The notes under the pieces were generated by a model. It was given only the letters and a program-made list of their open reading frames with translations. It ran no database searches and was not told the DNA's origin. A program made the translations under genes and the position numbers. A stretch of DNA of 64,000 bases from Melastoma dodecandrum (Eukaryota; Streptophyta; Magnoliopsida; Myrtales; Melastomataceae). Shown here in pieces: positions 55,006 to 64,000 of this stretch. The DNA lies in NCBI GenBank assembly GCA_029817715.1, contig JARUPY010000471.1, forward strand, positions 1,674,001 to 1,738,000, read 5' to 3'. Positions within the stretch are counted from its first letter, which is position 1, and each line of letters opens with the position of its first letter.

Positions 55006-56612
55006 GCCTAACCACACTCACTGTCTGCATAAACATGACAAACAAATTATTCAGACAACGACAATCTCGATCATGAAAACCAACGGAATCGCACACCGTG
55101 GGCTGCCACTAGGATAAAATCAGAACCTGCTATCGAAGAATAACCCAACAGAGCACTCAAGAAACCGATGACTCAGCCAAAAGCTGCCGAACAATCAGCG
55201 AACCAATCAACACAAAACCCAGATCTCCATTTCCCAACGACGTTCACGATGAAAACTTGTAATTCAATGACAAAAACCCAACTGAACCCCTACCAAACAC
55301 AAAAACCTGGCTAGGATCGCGACACGGAAACCCAATCAAATCTGAGAAAACAGTAAACAGGAGCACAAAAAGAATCACGCACCGAACCTCCAAAACCCAT
55401 CGCTCCGAATCAGACAAATTGACGAAGACGCCAACCGGTGGTGATTGGTCTGAAGGGGGTGTTGGGGGGGAAGGACTAAGACGAAGACGAAGACGAAGAC
55501 GAAGACGGGGTGTTGACCGGGGCTGCACATCCCAAGGTGGAGCACTCCGAAGCCTCCGCACAGCCCCTTGGATGGATTAACGTCGGTGCTTACCTTTCCA
55601 CGTGTGATTTAAGGCCCAATAAAAAGGCCCTCTATGAACAATGGAATGGGCCCTTGTTGTCGTCGGTGCATAATTTTAGTGGAAAGCCGATTTGGTCACC
55701 GGGTTGGGGTTTATTTTAAATCAAACCATTCACATAAATCACGTGAGTAGAGTTGACATTGCAAAGTTGTGGGTTTTAATAGGTCATCCGTGACACGACA
55801 AGGATTTAAAGTTGCACGAGGCGGTGGGGAAGGGAGGGAGGGAGAACGTGAATTATCTTTATCTTCCAGAAGGGTAAGGGTCCTCCGGTTTAGATTCAGA
55901 CGATTACGAACGAGACGATAGATATCAGGGATTTGTTACGTCGTCCCATTAATCAAAACAATAGGGCGACAACGCTGTCGGCGAAATAAATATTTTTTAG
56001 GACCATCGATTTATTTCTTCTGTCTATGATTTTAGGCCAATCAAATATCAGCAAGAGGACAAATGAAGAAGGGTTACGTGATCGACGAGTTAATGCTACT
56101 TCTCCACGACCGAATAGAATATAGAAGTCTCCCAATAATAAAAAATTGAAATATAGAATATTCCCGGAGGCCAGCGAAACGTCCATATCATATTTCCTAA
56201 CGGCGATCACATTTTCATGTTAAAAAATTTGGGGAAAAATTCATTAAAGGGGGGGTGGGGGGACGATTCAATTTCCGCGGTTCAATAATTTGACGAAGAG
56301 AAGGGAATATAATAACCGAAGACCCAATCATAGCTAAAACTCGGCGTTGACCGTCAACCCACCTTTCCTTCCTTCCTACCTTCTTCCCCCCTTTTTCTTA
56401 CGACAACCTCTGCTTCTTTCCATCATCCCCGCCCGTCCGTCCCTGCGGTGGAGACCTCTATTTTCGTCCCTTCCCCTTTCCTCTCCATACACAATTAACA
56501 ATCCAACCCCCCCGAATATCCTACGATTGCCCGCTGTACGTCGATCGGACCGACGAATCCACCCCGCCGCCACCCTCCCCCTCGGGCGTATGCGACTTCG
56601 CTGCGGCTGCCG
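55006..56612. other. Intergenic region between the RING gene start and the ELO-like gene
   Basis: Contains the probable RING promoter and 5' untranslated region, a (CGAAGA)n microsatellite at about 55478-55507, and the pyrimidine-rich 5' region of the ELO-like gene (56350-56540). No gene recognised. Confidence 0.5.
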
Positions 56613-57536
56613 ATGGTCGCCATCCTGCAACCCACGCCAATTCCTAGGATGTTGGAGACGGCCAGGTATTACCTGTCCGAACACCCTAACATAGTTAATT
56701 TCCGTTGGAGCCACGACAACGTCTGGGGCTCCACCTGGTCCTTCCTCCTAGCAGCCATCGCCTCTTATGTCCTCAGCGCGGCGGCCCTCCAACTCCTCGT
56801 AGACCTCTCCTTCCGTCCGTCGAAGAGGCGGAGGAGGCAGCCCGTCCCCTTAGGACCGATCCCCGCGCTACACAGCCTCGTGGTGACCCTCGCCTCCGCC
56901 GTCATCTTCTTAGGGATCCTACTGTCCGCCTTGGCCGAGATCCGGGACACGCGATGGTCCTGGCGACGCACGAGGCGTACCCCCGTCCAGTGGCTGCTGT
57001 GCTTCCCGCTGGGGACGCGACCGTCGGGGCGGGTGTTCTTCTGGTCGTACGCGTTCTACCTCTCGCGGTGGCTCCACCTGGGGAGGACGTTCCTGGAGAT
57101 CCTTAGGGGGAGGGGGCTTTCCCCGTTCAGGCTGCTGAACCAGTCGATGCTGCTGTGCATGTCGTTCCTGTGGCTGGAGTTCTCGCAGTCGTTCCAGGTG
57201 CTGGCGATCCTGTTGACGACGCTGCTTCACTGCGTGGTGTACGGGTACAGGTTCTGGACGGCGGTGGGGTTGCGGGGGGCGTGCTTCCCTCTGGTGGAGA
57301 ACTGCCAGGTGGTGGCGCTGGGATGCAACCTGGTGTGCCACTTCGCGGTGCTGTTCCTGCACCTCCTGAACGGGGGTTGCAACGGCATCGGGGCGTGGGT
57401 GTTCAACTCTGTGCTCAACGGCGCCATCCTCATGCTCGTCCTCAGGTTCTACGTCCACCTCCAGAGGAAGGACAAGGACAACCGGGTCGGGTCTCCGGGT
57501 CCGGGTGCGGATCCTGGAATGGACAAGGACCTCTAA
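56613..57536 (+). CDS. ELO-family protein, HOS3-like (elongation of very long chain fatty acids)
   Basis: The 307-residue single-exon ORF matches plant ELO-like proteins of the Arabidopsis HOS3 (At4g36830) type: ARYYLSEHPNIVNFRWSHDN, GSTWSFL, LGPIPALHSL, AEIRDTRW, QWLLCFPLGTRPSGRVFFWS, SFLWLEFSQSFQVLAIL, YGYRFWTAVGL, GGCNGIGAWVFNSVLNGAIL. Several hydrophobic helices mark it as a multi-pass, probably ER, membrane protein. ELO enzymes condense malonyl-CoA with acyl-CoA, but the HXXHH box of catalytic ELOs is absent, as I recall for this subgroup, so its activity is uncertain. The ATG at 56613 begins MVAILQPTPIPRM; the internal Met at codon 13 is nearer the usual family start. Intact and GC-rich. 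Confidence 0.88.
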   Translation: MVAILQPTPIPRMLETARYYLSEHPNIVNFRWSHDNVWGSTWSFLLAAIASYVLSAAALQLLVDLSFRPSKRRRRQPVPLGPIPALHSLVVTLASAVIFLGILLSALAEIRDTRWSWRRTRRTPVQWLLCFPLGTRPSGRVFFWSYAFYLSRWLHLGRTFLEILRGRGLSPFRLLNQSMLLCMSFLWLEFSQSFQVLAILLTTLLHCVVYGYRFWTAVGLRGACFPLVENCQVVALGCNLVCHFAVLFLHLLNGGCNGIGAWVFNSVLNGAILMLVLRFYVHLQRKDKDNRVGSPGPGADPGMDKDL

Positions 57537-58206
57537 CTCTAATACCTAATAATAATTATATCATTTTTAATTTTTCTTTCTAGAGGCAGACAACCGGGAA
57601 AACAACACACGGCAAGAACAACCCCTGTTCTGGTTTTTTATTTCATATTTTTTTTTTTTTTGTAAAAGGGGTTGTAAATTTAGATAGACGAAGGAAAGTA
57701 AAGCATAAAGCATATTTGGGATGTAATAATAATAATGACGACGACGAGGAAATTGCAAGGACGAGGGAAGGTTGAGGATGTCGGTAAGTAGCAAAAAAAT
57801 CCTTTTTCAATTTTGTCGGGAGGGGATTGAGTGGGATTTTGGGGCATAGTGTGTTGTTGGTTGGTAGGTGAAGGGTGGCGACAAAAGACGAGCGAACCTT
57901 CTCCTTCTTCCTTTCTTCCATTCGTTGCCCTCACCCATGAAATAAAAAAGACATCTCCGGTACTTGTGCTCTCACCCAACCCTACCCTTGGTTGAACATG
58001 TAGTTAAAACTTGTCCGTCGACCGGGGGAGTGGGCACCGAATATTCGCCAGCACCAACCACCTAAGTTAATAACAATGGGCCGACGGGAGTATTCCCGAA
58101 ATAACCACTTCTGGAAAGAAGGAAAAAAACTCGTTTCCCGTTCCGACTCCAACCACCGACCTAAAATTGTCCCTTATATTCTCCGATCGCATGCTTTTCC
58201 CTGTAA
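57537..58206. other. Convergent intergenic region
   Basis: 3' regions of the ELO-like gene (plus) and the MCU gene (minus) face each other. No gene; a T-rich run lies at about 57648-57662. Confidence 0.5.
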
Positions 58207-59322
58207 TCACGCCAGGGCCCTCCCCGTTTCGGGTCCCGCCTCGTCATGGTAGAATGCCCTGCGGAGCTCACGGTACCGGAGGACGTTGAAATTATGAGCG
58301 TCCATCATCTTCCTCTGCTTGGTCTGGAAACGGCGGCGGAAGTATCCCTCAAACGAGGGCTCGGTTGAGGTTCGGAGGAAGAAACAGTACGCGAGGGCAA
58401 AGTGGACCGACGCCACGAAGAAGCATATGGGCTCCATCACGTCCCAGCTCAGCTCCCAGAAGGTCAGCCTCATGAATCCCGCCGTCTGGGCCACCAGCAG
58501 GCCTAGCCCGCAGTACAGCTCCGTCCAGACCTTGGCCCGAGCACGCTTGTCGATCCGAGCTTTCTCGCGCTCGAGACTGTCCAGCTCTTCCCTCCTCGGG
58601 TCGTCCGGCATGGCCAGGGATCGGTAGATCAGGGTCTCCATGGATTTGGCCACCTTCAAAACAATCATATATGACTTTTAAGACCCTAAATTATACGATT
58701 ATTATGTGGTAAATATACAAAAAATTTTCGTTTTTGTTTAATGCAATTAAGATTCTTCTTACCATTTCATACGAGATTTTTTTTTTTTTTTTACCAAAAT
58801 GAAGTCTTAGTTTTGTAAGGAATTTTAGCACAAACTTATGCCGATCAAAGAAAGCCATCTCACCTGTTCTGGCCGGAGAACGACGACATTCCCTAGGACG
58901 ATGACATTCCCGCTCTTGTCCAAGGTCCTCGCTATCTCGGTACCCTTTTCGTGATCATCTCCAGCGTCGTCGCATATCCTGATGAACTCATCGTAGGGAA
59001 TGGCACTGCTCGGGATGCTCCTAAGCTTCCCCTTGAGCACCTCCAGCCGGGTCGCCCTCAGGAGCTTCCTCGCGTCTTCCACCGAGAACCTCCCGCGGTC
59101 GAGGGGCATTTGAGGAAGCAGGGGAGGGGGAGCAGGGGAGTGCCCGTCCATCCGGCGGAGCGTCTCCCGTAACCTCTCTCCCAGGGGAAGGGAAAGCAGC
59201 TCGGGGGCAAGGCGCGGGGCCAAGTGGTAGCCGGCCGTGCGTCGGTGGAGGGGGGGAGGAGGAGGGGGCGGGCTGCGGCCATGGTCGAGGAGACGCCTTG
59301 AGAGGGGGCGACGGAATGCCAT
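58207..59322 (-). CDS. MCU: Mitochondrial calcium uniporter, two exons
   Basis: MCU forms the calcium channel of the inner mitochondrial membrane. Exon 1 is 59322-58864 (ending CAG|GTGAG) and exon 2 is 58653-58207, joined in phase 0 to give 301 residues, slightly short for plant MCU. The N-terminus is Arg/Pro-rich without acidic residues, consistent with a mitochondrial targeting peptide. A matrix domain follows ([46 protein letters not shown]). Exon 2 has a coiled-coil segment, a first membrane helix ([20 protein letters not shown]), the pore signature [10 protein letters not shown] (from about residue 223) and a second helix. The pore Asp and Glu are intact, so it is likely functional. A plant genome usually has several paralogues. 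Confidence 0.92.
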
Positions 59323-61270
59323 CGTAAAGGGGGTGGAGGATATCGATGTGTTAGTTCTTCTTATTCTTGTTGTGTGCTTTTGTGGTTGCGAAAGAGAGGG
59401 AAAAGGGTTTATATAAGGGAAGAGGGGGGTTGGGGGGGTCTCCCTCCAAAGGTTAAGGAACAGAAAAGGGAGAAAGAAAGAAGAATCAATCGAGTAATAT
59501 GCAAAGTGGCCGCTCCCTTATTATTTCTCTCTTTTTATTTCATTTTAAAATAAGGAAACTGTTTGCGTTACATTGCCAATGACAATATATATATGGATTC
59601 GCATTTCCTTAAGAAAAAGAACTCCTTTTCTTCTCCTTTATACGATTTGCTTTTGTTTTGTGATCAATGTTAACATAGATTCGAGTTCGAGATCAAGTTA
59701 AAGTAAACGCCCACATGATCCATTTGGGCGAGAGAGAGAATATTATTACCTCCTATATGACATCCCCCCCCAATCAAGTATTACGTTTTGACATTCAATA
59801 GCTAGAAGGAAGCCCAAAGTAACAGGCAGAATGCAACAACAACTAATGGGGATGGGGATGAGGAATATCTTCTTTTTCGTTATTGATTTTGGATGATAGT
59901 GGAATCAAAGGAGGGAATAAAAGAATTTAGGAATCCCCCCCCCAAATTGAGGAAATTATTTAGGGGTGGTGGTGGTGGTGGGGGGGGTGGAATCCAACTG
60001 GGACATGTAAACTTGGATTCCAAATGGCCGGATGGGGAGAACACAAAAGCCTAGACAGAGAGACATACAGACAGACAGGACATTCATTAGTGGGATGTCT
60101 ACTCCCCCCCTCTCCTTCCATCACCATTTTTCTTCTCCCAAAACCTCAAAAACAACAACAACCCTGCGTGGGGGGAAACAAATGTTTTAACTCCGACACG
60201 ACCAATCGTGTCATAGAGGATGGATGTGATGAAGATAAATTCGGCTCAATGCGTATCTAATACTCGCCATTAACTCTCAATAATGACTGGTCTTTATTTT
60301 CTATTTGAGAGAGTAGGGTTAGTGATCTTTACATTGTTAAATGGTGGGGCGTGACGTGATTTGGGACGACGTTTCTTTCTACGATGTAAGAAAAAGTCTG
60401 CAACGTCAGCCCACCACCACCACCACTTTGGAAACAAGAATGCGTGTGTGTGGTGGGGGACGACAAATATCAAACATCTGACATTTCACAAATCTTGCAA
60501 ACTACAACTCCGTTCTCATATCATATATATCGAAAAAGGCCGAGATAGAATTCCTCTATAAGATGACATACACGTTAGCCCTAATGGAGGGAGGAATTAA
60601 AATCCCTATTAGACACGGACGTCCCCCCAGTTGGTCTAATAAGCATCCACCCACCCACCTCCAAACACGCCTTTCATCATCTTCTTTTAAACATTTAAAA
60701 AAAATGGAGTTGTATTCTACTCACCACCATGTGGAAAACAAAAAGTATTTTCACGAACAAAAAGAAGCTTCTAACTAAAGGTTTCTTCTTCTTTCTCACC
60801 TCTCTCTTCCTCTCTCTCTCTCTCTCTCTGTATTTATCAACAATATCCATTCATACGTGATTATCCACTACTCGAGGGACATTATCATCACCATCATCAC
60901 CGGCTCTTCCTCTTACATCACCAAATCTCCTCCTCTATTAAACCCCCCAAAAAACACACAGAAAAATGTCAAATACTTTATACTTTGATGATAATCCCCA
61001 CTTTCACACTGTTTTCTTGTCATTAAGTGAGATTCAAACCCAAAAACATTCGTGGTGGTTGTTTACACCAGATTATTTTGGGCTATCGATTGTGATTTGA
61101 GTAGAACATTAATAGTACTGTAAAAATCTCAACTAGCATTTAGTCGATGATTAATTGAGAAAATTTAACTCGGATAATTTCTCAATGAGAGAATCTAATC
61201 AGTCGATGAATGATTCCCTATAGAAAATGTGATTTGGAGATTCTCCCGTCATGGAGGATTCTCTTCTCCC
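59323..61270. other. Intergenic, no supported gene
   Basis: Upstream region of MCU: TTTATATAAGG at about 59409-59419 is palindrome-like and could serve as its TATA box (minus strand CTTATATAAA). Further on are GGT/CCA triplet runs, a CT repeat (about 60800-60828) and short spurious ORFs. Nothing recognisable. Confidence 0.5.
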
Positions 61271-61277
61271 AGTCGGA

Positions 61278-61573
61278 TGGAGAGAATCTAATCCGGAGGA
61301 TTCCCATCGATAGAGAAAATCTGGTTTAGTCTCGATATCCCCTAGGAGAAAATCTGATTTAATATACGAACACCATATAGAAGGGGCAGGAAATCTTCTT
61401 GTCTTTCGTGTGAACACAATCATCGATATCTCACATGGAGAGAATCTAATCCGGAGGATTCCAGATCGATAGAAAAAATCTGATTTAGTCTCGATATCCC
61501 CCGAGGAGAAAATCTGAATTTAGTATATGAACACAGGAAATCTTCTTGTCTTTCGTGTGAACACAATCATAGA
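61278..61573. repeat. Two tandem copies of a 135-150 bp unit
   Basis: GGAGAGAATCTAATCCGGAG at 61280 recurs at about 61438, and AGGAAATCTTCTTGTCTTTC at about 61388 recurs at about 61536. The first copy carries about 12 extra bases (ATATAGAAGGGG region). Non-coding. Confidence 0.8.
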
Positions 61574-63682
61574 CATCAATAATTGTTTCCTCTTATTTTT
61601 GGCAGTTTGACAGGTTGATTTACATACTTTCACATGTTTAGTTATTCTAGGATTAATATAAATAGGCTCATAAATGTTGTAATAAGACACGCAGACAATC
61701 ACTTGTACTTACAAAGGGCATTTCAGTTTTCTTTCCATTTTCTCATCTTTTATCTCTATTCTCGGTATTGTAATAATGACAGTGAAGTACGATCTCATTC
61801 TTCTTTTTATTTCTCTTTTTCATTTTCGTTGAACCCGAATGGGTTTGTTATGATTTTATCGCGACGCGTTGCAGTTTCCACTGGAAACAGTCCTAACCAT
61901 CTTACCCTCGTCGCATTGATCTATGCCCACTTGTTAATATTTTGGAATGCAGGAATTCTATTACTTTGCTAGCCAAACTAAGAGAAGAAGAAGAAGACGA
62001 TGATGTCGACTGTGAACGAAAATGTTTGGCTTGTTTTTCTTTTTTCTTTTAGAAATAATAATAGTAGTACAACTTTGACATCATTCGGCATTAACTCACC
62101 ACTTAATATTGGACGACACATAATCATCCACAGATCTAATTTTAATTTGAAAGCTTTTTAACCCCCTCCCCCCCTTTTGTTTTCTTTTAAAGCCAAATGG
62201 AACAATTAGTGGCTGCATATATCCCATTGTTTAAACAGAACACCGATCAATTCGATCCATAAACAGCAATTAAATTTTGTCCAATCAATTCCAACGGATT
62301 AGCCAATAATTAGTTTGGCCATTACCATCTCTGGCTTACATCAACATCCCAGCAAGATGTTAGGCAGCCTTATTTGTACGTATGTTCTTTAGGTACCCCC
62401 GAATTCGTATCATTTGTTTGTTATATCATCAAGTGTCTAACAACATCTTAACTCCCGGCCATCCCCGGCATAGTTGACGTAGACGTCCAACTCCGGTAGT
62501 CGGCATTTGTTCATCCCAGAAAGGTTAACAAAGACAGAAGAGAAGTGCACATGGCTCCAAAGACTAGAGCCGGATGTTGTCTATTGTTCGAATAGCCGGA
62601 GGATTCAAACACGCAGACGTGTTTTAAACAAACGTTGTGATATAACGAGAATTAACACAAAGTTAAAGAAATGTGATCCTTAAGACTTTTAGACAAGTAG
62701 TAATGCAAAGCACAAGAACAAAAACACATGAATAGGAATATTTACTTCCATTTTTGGAAAATAAGTTACAGAAAGACAAACAAACAGCCATTCGAGGTCC
62801 TTGAATGCAAGAGACTATTACATAGGTTTCTTAAAGATTGCCTAGAGATTTTACCGTAAAATTAAGATAAAGACAAAATGTCTCACTTGTTTATTAATGA
62901 TGTGTTTCTATTTATAGAGAATCTTCAATGAATTCTTATCCTTCAACTTTTATTTGGTAAATAAATACAACCGGCAGCCCAAAATTATATGGTGTAAACA
63001 GGGTTACTGTCAAATATTGTGGGGTAGTCGGTGACCCGGCGGTCGCGGAGAAGATGATCACATTGCTTTCCCAGTTCGCACTTTCTCCCTCTTCTTTCAT
63101 AAATGACAAACCATTCGGACCAACTTTTGGGAGATAAACAAGGATTTCGGAAAACAATTCCCAATATTGATGCTTGTAAATCTTTGACTGGATCACTTGA
63201 TCCCAATCACTTTGGAGTTTCTTGCTGATTGAATGGCTAAAGTGAAGTTTGCATGTGAATGGTTCCCCGGAGATACACACACATAAAAGGCATTGAAGTA
63301 GGGCAGAGAGGGAATCAAGAGAGGACAAAAATATTTACATTGTAATTGGGGCACCCAACATTCCTCCCCCTCCAAGCAAGTAGTCAGCTGTTCTAGCAGC
63401 ATTACATCCTGATCTTCTTCGAAAAGAGAAACCGGTCCATCAGCATGTTTAAAGCTCATTGCGCATGTGTCCCCAACGCCACCATATCTACATATAATTT
63501 TACTACCAAGATGTAAAACTCTAACAGATCCCAGGAGTACTGCAGACAGGGTTTTCATGTGGGACAGAAACTGGGGGAGTGGATACTTGATGAGTGGATA
63601 GAGGGAAAGAGAGGAAGAGGATCCCCGGATATAGAGAGCGGCGATATTGGTTAGCATGAACAAATTTGAGGACCTTGTCTCT
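61574..63682. other. Intergenic and 3' region of the AFR-like gene
   Basis: The stretch next to 63682 is probably the 3' untranslated region of the minus-strand gene at 63683-63940. ORFs at 62936-63696 on the minus strand have no domain and overlap in phases. The remainder shows nothing I recognise. Confidence 0.4.
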
Positions 63683-63940
63683 TCATTTGCAGACATTTTT
63701 CAGTTTCTTGGCGGCTCGGACAAACCCCACGATGACCTGCAGCTCGTCCATTTCCTACCACCCACCAACAAAAGAAACATACACATATAATCCAACCTCG
63801 GCATGGATGAATATCGTGTTATATATATAACCAAAATAACAATCAAGGTCCTGATCAACCAAGCATGTTACCTGAGCCATGAAATGTCGCTGGACCACCT
63901 CAAGGAGTTGTTCCCTAGATGGGTTTGGGATAGCATCCAC
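63683..63940 (-). CDS. SAP30 function-related (AFR)-like protein, last two exons
   Basis: Exon 63940-63872 encodes VDAIPNPSREQLLEVVQRHF MAQ (23 codons) between a CAG acceptor and a GT donor. The last exon, 63754-63683, encodes EMDELQVIVGFVRAAKKLKN, VCK and a stop. Joined, these form the C-terminal block that I recall in the plant AFR1/AFR2-type proteins, which act with histone deacetylase complexes in the nucleus. The 5' exons lie beyond the window. The match rests on memory of the family, so the name is moderately sure; the two-exon structure is well supported by phase and splice sites. Confidence 0.6.
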
Positions 63941-64000
63941 CTGTATGCAGAAAGAACAAAAAGTGCCATCATATCATATCATATTATATGTGTGTGTGCG

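Noticed and set aside
56705..57583. Alternative-frame and antisense ORFs over the ELO-like gene
   Set aside because: Low-complexity Arg/Pro/Gln-rich translations typical of GC-rich shadow frames.
63193..63696. A 167-codon minus-strand ORF next to the AFR-like exons
   Set aside because: It overlaps the true last exon in another phase and otherwise lies in its 3' untranslated region.

Overview
This is 64 kb of nuclear DNA from a flowering plant. The evidence is spliced protein genes, plant LTR retroelements, an endogenous plant pararetrovirus, and organelle-derived fragments. Several single-copy genes are very GC-rich in their coding parts (GATL, ELO-like, MCU), which fits a monocot, but I cannot name a species and hold the monocot reading loosely.

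Layout. 1-2.8 kb: the 3' end of a Sirevirus-type Ty1/copia element, with an ORF tail, repeated polypurine tracts and a complete 1.85 kb 3' LTR. 2.8-22.1 kb: a mosaic of mitochondrial-type DNA, shown by fragments of mitochondrial rrn26 and atp9, plastid-type trnD-GUC and rpl14, two pieces of a linear-plasmid B-family DNA polymerase, a Gypsy RNase H scrap, and many AT-rich palindromes. Inside it, at about 4.27-12.15 kb, lies one near-complete endogenous caulimovirid with an uninterrupted 2218-codon polyprotein ORF. 22.7-29.0 kb: a MIZ1-domain gene whose 3' end is lost at a junction with repeat-like DNA, then fragments of GT47 exostosin and CNGC genes, then a decayed Copia pol. 30.3-33.6 kb: a divergent NAC-like gene (minus) with a duplicated last exon, and a complete five-exon MED18 gene (plus).

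33.9-55.0 kb is dominated by two direct copies of an approximately 8 kb block (A 33932-42165, B 47042-54900). Between them lie an intact GATL (GT8) gene and the C-terminal part of a RING E3 ligase gene. Copy B sits inside the RING coding sequence: the first 31 codons lie beyond its right edge and the rest beyond its left edge. Each block contains an 11-unit array of roughly 120-190 bp repeats behind a minus-strand TATA box.

56.6-64 kb is ordinary gene space: an intact ELO-like gene, a two-exon mitochondrial calcium uniporter gene, a 150 bp tandem repeat, and the last two exons of a SAP30-function-related (AFR-like) gene. The host genes have no obvious shared pathway. What the window mainly records is insertion and repair: retroelements, a pararetrovirus in organelle-type DNA, captured gene fragments, and a recent large duplication that broke a gene.
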